DNA from: JAKLQJ01 sp964534135
GTDB lineage: Bacteria > Elusimicrobiota > Elusimicrobia > Elusimicrobiales > UBA9959
Direction: 5' to 3'
Length of the DNA stretch: 9,784 nt
NCBI GenBank assembly: GCA_964534135.1
Contig: CAZHQC010000089.1
Span: forward strand, 1 to 9,784
The position numbers were made by a program, and so were the translations under genes. This document shows, piece by piece, positions 6,203 to 9,784 of the stretch. Below the pieces are notes generated by a model. The model had not been told where the DNA came from, did no database searches, and saw nothing but the letters and a program-made list of their open reading frames with translations. Position 1 is the stretch's first letter; each line of letters begins with the position of its first letter.

Positions 6203-7032
6203 GATAGTCTTTCCTTAACGCTTTCATATAAATCAATAAACTTCTGCTTATATTCGGGCAAAGCTTCAACGATAGAAATGCCTTGTGAATAAGCCTTAGC
6301 TATCTTTTTATCAAAAGGTATTTTCATCAATATTGGAATATTTTCTTTCTCGCAATATTCAATAGTTTTATTATCACCCAAATCAGAACGATTAATAAGA
6401 ACGCCGAAAGGAACTTTGAGCTTTCTCAAAACCTCAGCCGATAAAATCATATCATTCAGACCGAAAGGTGTGGGTTCTGTCACAAGAATACAGTAGTCAG
6501 TATCGGTTACGGATTCAATCATAGAGCAAGATGTTCCCGGAGGAGCATCTATTATATTTAACATATCCGGCCTTACGCTGCCTGTTACAGCCTTAATAAT
6601 AGGTGTAGCCATAGCCTCACCTATATTAAGTTTCCCGCCTGTAAATAGCAAATCTTCCTTAGTTCCGGTTTCAATATAGCCTATAGTTCTATTCACTTCC
6701 TTTATCGCTTTTTGAGGGCAAAGATATTCACAAGCTCCGCAACCATGACAAAGTTCTGTGAAAACCAGAACTTTATCTTTTAATACAGCCAGGGCTTTAA
6801 AAGCGCAAACCTCGGCGCATTTTCCACAAAAGTCACATTTTGATTTATCAATTTCAGGCACCGGAATATAAACCGGTTTTTTGGAAGTGATTTCAGGTTT
6901 TATGAATATATGGGAATTCGGCTCTTCCACATCGCAGTCCAATATATGGGCTTTTTCAATGGCGAAAGCCAAATTAGTCGCAACTGTTGTCTTACCTGTG
7001 CCGCCTTTTCCACTGGCGATTGAAATAATCAT
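6199..7032 (-). CDS. MinD-superfamily P-loop ATPase with inserted 2[4Fe-4S] ferredoxin domain (first copy)
   Basis: A 277-residue paralogue of the downstream gene. It has a deviant Walker A (GKGGTGKTT, 8-16), a DCDVEEPN segment (32-39), cluster motifs CDFCGKCAEVC (66-76) and CHGCGACEYLC (95-105) then P106, and Walker B with DAPPGTSC (162-169). It differs from its partner mainly in the region before the first cluster and in the switch segment, as expected for two non-identical subunits. It probably couples ATP hydrolysis to metal-cluster handling or electron transfer. An AGGAG Shine-Dalgarno sequence lies about 12 nt before the start. The 43-nt gap to the zinc-ribbon gene shows no terminator. 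Confidence 0.93.
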   Translation of the reverse strand: MIISIASGKGGTGKTTVATNLAFAIEKAHILDCDVEEPNSHIFIKPEITSKKPVYIPVPEIDKSKCDFCGKCAEVCAFKALAVLKDKVLVFTELCHGCGACEYLCPQKAIKEVNRTIGYIETGTKEDLLFTGGKLNIGEAMATPIIKAVTGSVRPDMLNIIDAPPGTSCSMIESVTDTDYCILVTEPTPFGLNDMILSAEVLRKLKVPFGVLINRSDLGDNKTIEYCEKENIPILMKIPFDKKIAKAYSQGISIVEALPEYKQKFIDLYESVKERLS

Positions 7033-7075
7033 AGTTTTATTTTTCTCCTAATTTTTACTTCATGCCTATATACGT

Positions 7076-7258
7076 TTACGCTCTTGCCATTTTTGTTCCG
7101 CATTTAGGGCAATTCAATGAATTACAAGGAACACCCTGTTGATGGCCCATTTTGTTACCGCAGTTTGGGCAAACGCAATTTCCGCCCGCTCCACCGCCAC
7201 CTTGGCCTCTACCCTGTCCGCCGCCGCTAATTGGTCCTTTTCCGTCTCCACCAGGCAT
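7076..7258 (-). CDS. Small Gly-rich zinc-ribbon protein with MPGGDGKGP tag
   Basis: A 60-residue protein in two parts. Residues 1-27 are a glycine-rich tail opening with MPGGDGKGP, which resembles the start of DUF5320 proteins. Residues 28-60 form a zinc-ribbon or rubredoxin-like unit with CPNC (30-33), the segment GHQQGVPC, and CPKC (50-53). Six cysteines are present: 28, 30, 33, 45, 50 and 53. The start is fixed by a strong Shine-Dalgarno sequence, GGAGGTAATATTATG, shared base for base with the larger DUF5320 gene. Short proteins of this kind accompany NifX/MinD clusters in anaerobes; their role is unknown. It sits between the NifX-like genes and the ATPases. Confidence 0.85.
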   Translation of the reverse strand: MPGGDGKGPISGGGQGRGQGGGGAGGNCVCPNCGNKMGHQQGVPCNSLNCPKCGTKMARA

Positions 7259-7283
7259 AATATTACCTCCGTTCTTTATTTGC

Positions 7284-7314
7284 TTGCCCCGTGGCGCTAT
7301 AGCGCCATGGGGTT
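7284..7314. repeat. 31-bp palindromic dispersed repeat, copy 2
   Basis: Identical over 31 bases to 1845-1875. It has the same hairpin core (7287-7312) and the same T-rich plus-strand flank. It lies in the gap between a NifX-like gene and the zinc-ribbon gene, inside a predicted operon. It must therefore be transcribed and either partly terminates, protects the upstream message or is tolerated. Confidence 0.8.
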
Positions 7315-7354
7315 TATTTTTCGGTACTTTTGTTTATTGCTATCTGCTCTTTCG

Positions 7355-7720
7355 TCAGTACTTTCCGAAATTTGAATCAACATTCGGTTTTTCAACAGGT
7401 TTTAATTCTCCCGTTTTATATTTTTCTATTACTTCTTTAACGGTTCCCGTTATTCCGGTTATTATTTCAACTTTTGCCGCTTCCAATGTTTTAAAAGCGT
7501 TAGGTCCTACATTGCCGGTTAAAACCACTTTAACTTCTTTCTCACTTATAAGTTGACCGGATTGAACTCCCACTCCGCCCATTCCGTCAATATTCCCATT
7601 TTTTACCGCTTCAAACTCCAATGTTTCACTGTCAGCGATGATGAAATACTGAGCTCGTCCGAATCTTGTATCTATCTGCGAATCTAAATTATCGCCTTGT
7701 GAGGTTATACATAGTTTCAT
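7355..7720 (-). CDS. NifX/NifB-like (dinitrogenase Fe-Mo cofactor family) protein 1
   Basis: A 121-residue single-domain member of the COG1433 family, which includes NifX, NafY and the Orange Protein. The family opening (MKLCITSQGDNLDSQIDTRFGRAQYF), the GVGVQSGQ loop, and VVLTGNVGPNAFKTL are all recognisable. Relatives bind metal-sulfur cofactors: FeMo-co precursors in NifX, a Mo-Cu-S cluster in ORP. No nif structural genes are visible, so nitrogen fixation is not implied. A strong GGGAG Shine-Dalgarno sequence precedes the start. The only cysteine is Cys4. A 94-nt gap with repeat copy B separates it from the other NifX-like gene. Confidence 0.9.
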   Translation of the reverse strand: MKLCITSQGDNLDSQIDTRFGRAQYFIIADSETLEFEAVKNGNIDGMGGVGVQSGQLISEKEVKVVLTGNVGPNAFKTLEAAKVEIITGITGTVKEVIEKYKTGELKPVEKPNVDSNFGKY

Positions 7721-7739
7721 ATTTTAATTTCTCCCTTTT

Positions 7740-7813
7740 TTGTCCTATCCATTTGAACGTAGTGTTCATAGCAATCTATAAGATTCCTATTTGTTTAGGT
7801 GGTAGAGTTAATG
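7740..7813. repeat. Intergenic structured element, copy B
   Basis: A 74-bp element related to 9643-9720. On the minus strand both begin CATTAAC, continue with CT(A/G)CCACC and AACAAAT, then AGGA, and end TTCAA(A/G)TGGATAGG(A/G)CAA. The outer stem UCUACCA with UGGAUAGG has the same single bulged A as copy C. An inner hairpin (AATCT, TAT, AGATT) occupies the place of a different-sequence hairpin in copy C. It fills the gap between the two NifX-like genes, starting 1 nt past the upstream stop codon. Confidence 0.7.
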
Positions 7814-7814
7814 T

Positions 7815-8210
7815 TTAGTGATTATGATCGTTTTCGTCGTGGTCACAATCGGTTTTGTCCAGACCATAACCCTTTCCGTCTCCCGGTTTGCATGCGCTTT
7901 CACCGCCTTCCAAACTTCCTTTTTTAAGTTTTTCAATCACATCATCTATTTTTCCATTTGCTCCAATCACAGTTTCTATATTGAATTCTTGAAAGAAAGT
8001 TTGAGCTCTACCTCCCATTCCGCCCGCAACTATACAATTTACTCCATGTTCATTTAAAAACTTTGGTATAGCGCCCATTTCATGGCCCGGATTATTCAAA
8101 CTGGATTTACTTATAAGCTTACCGCTTTCAATGTCCACAATCGTAAACGAAGGACATCTTCCAAAATGCATAGATACTGAATCGCCTTCAGTTGATATAG
8201 CTATTTTCAT
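7815..8210 (-). CDS. NifX/NifB-like protein 2 with His/Asp-rich tail
   Basis: A COG1433-family protein, 131 residues from the chosen start. The start at 8210 is preferred over an upstream in-frame ATG at 8246 because it follows AAAGGAGAT at good spacing and gives the family opening MKIAISTEG. It has SMHFGRCPSFTIVD and VAGGMGGRAQ segments typical of the fold. After the domain comes a tail with a Cys, a PGDGKG motif and the metal-binding-looking end DCDHDENDHNH. Four Cys are present, including one in FGRCP. The tail suggests metal loading or storage; NifX-like protein 1 lacks it. It probably forms part of a metal-sulfur cofactor carrier system with the neighbouring ATPases. Confidence 0.9.
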   Translation of the reverse strand: MKIAISTEGDSVSMHFGRCPSFTIVDIESGKLISKSSLNNPGHEMGAIPKFLNEHGVNCIVAGGMGGRAQTFFQEFNIETVIGANGKIDDVIEKLKKGSLEGGESACKPGDGKGYGLDKTDCDHDENDHNH

Positions 8211-8234
8211 GTTTACTATCTCCTTTATTGTTAT

Positions 8235-8278
8235 GGTGAAAAACACGCGCGTCTTTATTATTATATTTATTTTTCACC
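8235..8278. other. Long-loop inverted repeat upstream of NifX-like 2
   Basis: GGTGAAAAA (8235-8243) and TTTTTCACC (8270-8278) are perfect 9-bp arms around a 26-nt loop containing the palindrome ACGCGCGT. It lies in the gap between the DUF5320 gene and NifX-like 2, just upstream of the Shine-Dalgarno sequence. It could affect translation or mRNA processing; no U-tract marks it as a terminator on the coding strand. Confidence 0.4.
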
Positions 8279-8336
8279 TTTTATTTTTACTTTTTTTTAG
8301 GCATATGTCTATCCCAACTATCGGTTGATTTCCAAT

Positions 8337-8705
8337 TTATTCGGATTCCTTTTTGGCTTCTAATTCGCTAACGCGTTTTTTCGCCGAATCAATATCATTT
8401 TGCATAGAGGTAATTTCTTCTTTTAATACATTAACCTCTTGTTGAGGCGTAATTTCCGGCGTATTATAATAGTTTCCTCTATTGGCGCCTAAACCAAAAC
8501 CTCTGCCTCCACCTCTACCGAAACCTCTGCCTCCGCCTCTGCCGAAACCAAAACCTCCGCCTCTGCCCATACCATTTCCCCTGCCAAAATCTCTGTTAAA
8601 AAATTCTTCTCTATCAGATCTTTGAACATTGGTATTGCAATTACCTAAGCCTCTTCCTGTAAGGGGCCCATTCCCATTCGGTCCTGTACCATTTCTTAAC
8701 GGCAT
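8337..8705 (-). CDS. DUF5320-type Gly/Arg-rich protein with C-terminal coiled coil
   Basis: A 122-residue protein. It opens with the DUF5320 signature MPLRNGTGPNGNGPLTGRGL, ending at an NC pair (Cys23). A Phe/Gly/Arg-rich low-complexity region follows, with repeated GFGRGGGR units, then a C-terminal heptad-like coiled coil (about residues 85-122, Leu/Ile spaced, Glu/Lys rich). DUF5320 proteins are common beside NifX/MinD genes in anaerobes; their function is unknown. The strong Shine-Dalgarno sequence GGAGGTAATATTATG fixes the start. The downstream neighbour in transcription is NifX-like 2. A sister gene lies directly upstream. The RGG-like repeats could bind nucleic acid or drive self-association, but that is inference. 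Confidence 0.88.
   Translation of the reverse strand: MPLRNGTGPNGNGPLTGRGLGNCNTNVQRSDREEFFNRDFGRGNGMGRGGGFGFGRGGGRGFGRGGGRGFGLGANRGNYYNTPEITPQQEVNVLKEEITSMQNDIDSAKKRVSELEAKKESE
8497..8544. repeat. 24-bp tandem repeat inside DUF5320 gene
   Basis: Two adjacent 24-bp units (8497-8520, 8521-8544) differ at only two positions and are followed by a degenerate third. They encode the GFGRGGGR repeats. The unit length keeps the frame. Confidence 0.8.
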
Positions 8706-8810
8706 AATATTACCTCCTTTTAAATATAAATAGAGATTAAGTTTAAGGCTGAGAAAATAAATTGAAGTTTATTTTTTTGCCATTTTTTGACTCTATTTGC
8801 TTCTTTTAGG

Positions 8811-9062
8811 TTATTCGGAATTCCGGCCTCTGCCGCCGCCTTGACCTCTGCCACCGCCTTGACCTCTGCCGCCGCCTTGACCTCTACCGCCACCTTGACC
8901 TCTACCCAAGCCTCTGCCTAAACCCAAGCCTCTACCTCTTGGTAAATCTTGGTTATTTATATTCTGATTATCCTCAGTATTTTTTTTAGGATTGCAATTA
9001 CCTAATCCTCTTCCGGTTAATGGTCCTTCTCCGTTTGGTCCCGTTCCATTTCTTCCTGCCAT
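8811..9062 (-). CDS. DUF5320-type Gly/Arg/Gln-rich protein lacking the coiled coil
   Basis: An 83-residue sister of the 122-residue protein. Residues 5-24 (NGTGPNG, GPLTGRGLGNCN) are almost identical to it, including Cys23. A short Asn/Gln-rich linker follows, then GRGLGLG and four GQGGGR hexapeptides ending at the C-terminus. There is no coiled-coil segment, so it is shorter than usual family members. Both sisters end in the same Ser-Glu-stop codons (TCCGAATAA), which points to a tandem duplication with divergence in the middle. The AAGGAGG Shine-Dalgarno sequence sets the start. Function is unknown; the repeat could flex in length by slippage. Confidence 0.85.
   Translation of the reverse strand: MAGRNGTGPNGEGPLTGRGLGNCNPKKNTEDNQNINNQDLPRGRGLGLGRGLGRGQGGGRGQGGGRGQGGGRGQGGGRGRNSE
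8827..8898. repeat. 18-bp tandem repeat, four copies, inside DUF5320-type gene
   Basis: Four consecutive 18-bp units (8827, 8845, 8863, 8881) with few substitutions encode GQGGGR hexapeptides. A partial fifth unit follows. Units 1 and 3 are identical, which suggests recent slippage or conversion. Confidence 0.9.
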
Positions 9063-9140
9063 GATATTATTCCTCCTTGTTTATTTTTTTGCGGTTTGTT
9101 GTTAGTCGTCTAGCTGTCAAGCTATATCGCTGCCGCGCTG

Positions 9141-9614
9141 TTAACTATTTTTACTGCACTTTTCACATAAGCCGTAAAACTGAATAAGATGATTTGAAAT
9201 ATTAAAATTAAATTTCTTTGAAAGGGCCTTTTCAGTTTTAGTTAAAAGCTCGATTTCTTCATCTATAAAATCCGTATAGTCTATTATCCTATTGCAATTG
9301 GTGCAGACCAAATGATGGTGATGTTCTTTTTTTGAGTCCGCATGACTCAATTCATATCTTGCTCTTCCGTCTCCAAAATCAAATTTAATAACAAGCTTCA
9401 TTGTTATAAGCAATTCCAATGTTCTATACACGGTGGTAAGACCGATATTGGGATATTGTTTATGAACTTTAAGATATATATCTTCGGCGCTAAGATGTGC
9501 TGAAGTTTTTTCCAAGGTTTCTATTATTACCTGTCGTGGTACGGTAAATCTATGCCCGCAACCTCTAAATCTTCCTTTCCATCCCGGTGGGCCTTGTCCA
9601 TCTCCTCTTGGCAT
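9141..9614 (-). CDS. fur: Fur-family metal-dependent repressor with DUF5320-like N-terminal tag
   Basis: A 157-residue Fur-family protein. The winged-helix part includes TVPRQVIIETL (24-34), LSAEDIYLKV, and LTTVYRTLELL (59-69, recognition helix). The metal part has the HHHHLVC segment (98-104), and structural zinc pairs Cys104/Cys107 and Cys150/Cys153. An additional N-terminus, MPRGDGQGPPGW then a basic RGCGH stretch, precedes the usual start and resembles the tag of the neighbouring DUF5320-type proteins. A GGGAG Shine-Dalgarno sequence about 8 nt upstream supports this start. A near-consensus Fur box overlaps its promoter, so autoregulation is likely, and iron the likely signal. Zur or PerR cannot be excluded from residues alone, but the box favours Fur. 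Confidence 0.9.
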   Translation of the reverse strand: MPRGDGQGPPGWKGRFRGCGHRFTVPRQVIIETLEKTSAHLSAEDIYLKVHKQYPNIGLTTVYRTLELLITMKLVIKFDFGDGRARYELSHADSKKEHHHHLVCTNCNRIIDYTDFIDEEIELLTKTEKALSKKFNFNISNHLIQFYGLCEKCSKNS

Positions 9615-9642
9615 ATTCTTATTCTCCCGTATTCCCTTTTTG

Positions 9643-9720
9643 TTGCCCTATCCACTTGAATGTGGCATTTGTATCGTCACCCAGATGACTCCTAAATTTG
9701 TTCGGGTGGCAGGGTTAATG
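9643..9720. repeat. Intergenic structured element, copy C, in the fur leader
   Basis: A 78-bp element homologous to 7740-7813. Transcribed on the minus strand, CCCUGCCAC pairs with GUGGAUAGGG leaving one bulged A, and an inner GUCA/UGAC hairpin sits where copy B has another stem. It lies between the Fur box and the fur Shine-Dalgarno sequence, so it forms most of the mRNA leader. It overlaps the Fur box by two bases. Confidence 0.7.
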
Positions 9721-9739
9721 ATAATGGTTGTCATTATCA
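9719..9739. promoter_or_regulatory. Fur box
   Basis: A perfect 8-bp inverted repeat, TGATAATG (9719-9726) and CATTATCA (9732-9739), around GTTGT. The central 19 bases match the classical Fur consensus GATAATGATAATCATTATC at 16 positions; mismatches are only in the spacer. It starts immediately after the -10 hexamer, where bound repressor would cover the transcription start. Confidence 0.88.
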
Positions 9740-9768
9740 AGTATATACCTTTTTCTCACATCTGTCAA
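9740..9768 (-). promoter_or_regulatory. Sigma70-type promoter of the fur/NifX/MinD block
   Basis: On the minus strand, TTGACA (9768-9763) and TATACT (9745-9740) are spaced by exactly 17 nt. The -35 is full consensus. It drives fur and, in the absence of a clear internal terminator before 5331, probably the genes down to the second MinD-like ATPase. Confidence 0.85.
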
Positions 9769-9784
9769 GACGTAACAGTAGTTG

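Noticed and set aside
5514..6292. Plus-strand frames opposite the MinD genes
   Set aside because: They oppose two ATPases with all catalytic and cluster motifs intact.
7139..7556. Plus-strand frames of 78 and 134 codons, one rich in proline
   Set aside because: The proline-rich reading is the complement of the Gly-rich zinc-ribbon gene and of a NifX-like gene; a shadow of those genes.
7355..8210. Nitrogen-fixation cluster
   Set aside because: NifX-like and NifU-like domains occur, but no nifH, D, K, E, N or full NifB is present; these families have wide non-nif roles in anaerobes.
8294..8330. Possible fourth copy of the 71-78-bp element (GGATAGACA-like end)
   Set aside because: Only a few bases match and there is no outer stem.
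8762..8785. AATAAA/TTTATT dyad between the DUF5320 genes as a terminator
   Set aside because: The stem is short and purely A/T with no proper U-tract; the genes are more likely co-transcribed.
8827..8898. Possible CRISPR-like array
   Set aside because: Units are contiguous 18-bp coding repeats without spacers, in frame with a Gly-rich protein.
9100..9125. TTGACA on the minus strand between fur and the first DUF5320-type gene as a promoter
   Set aside because: No acceptable -10 hexamer lies 16-18 nt downstream.

Overview
The window reads as a low-GC, lysine-rich bacterial chromosome segment carrying one long run of genes, all on the minus strand, so transcription goes from high to low coordinates. 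TAA, TAG and TGA all act as stops, so the standard code fits. Anaerobic Fe-S and redox proteins, many short palindromic intergenic repeats and tight ATGA gene overlaps suggest an uncultured anaerobe of candidate-phylum type (for example Patescibacteria or Omnitrophota). That placement is inference; no rRNA or other phylogenetic marker is present.

Block 1 (9784 to about 5300) begins with a clear promoter (TTGACA, 17 nt, TATACT) followed directly by a near-consensus Fur box. The genes, in transcription order, are: a Fur-family repressor; two tandem DUF5320-type Gly/Arg-rich small proteins; two NifX/NifB-like (dinitrogenase Fe-Mo cofactor family) proteins; a small zinc-ribbon protein; and a coupled pair of MinD-like ATPases, each with two inserted 4Fe-4S motifs. 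A hairpin-plus-U-tract terminator closes the block. The set resembles the anaerobe-specific Orange Protein (ORP) loci known from Desulfovibrio, with Fur in the regulator position. Four of its proteins, including Fur itself, begin with a related Gly-rich tag (MP-x-G-D-G-x-G-P or a close variant).

Block 2 (5276 to 1946) holds an IscU/NifU-like scaffold, a metallo-beta-lactamase-fold hydrolase, two very small cysteine-rich proteins, a COG0731-type radical SAM enzyme and a DUF89 (AF1104-like) phosphatase-fold protein. Overlaps link the two small proteins and the radical SAM gene. It looks like an uncharacterised metal-cofactor or redox module.

Block 3 (1753 to 1, running off the window) is an ArsR-family regulator with its own promoter (TTGACG, 17 nt, TATACT) and a 28-bp operator-like dyad, translationally coupled to a CoA-disulfide-reductase/NADH-oxidase-type flavoprotein.

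Gaps between blocks and genes carry at least two repeat families: a 31-bp identical palindrome (two copies) and a roughly 71-78-bp element with a conserved outer stem (three copies). They are the least explained part of the window. No tRNA, rRNA, CRISPR array, transposase or stretch of more than 300 bases without a gene was seen.
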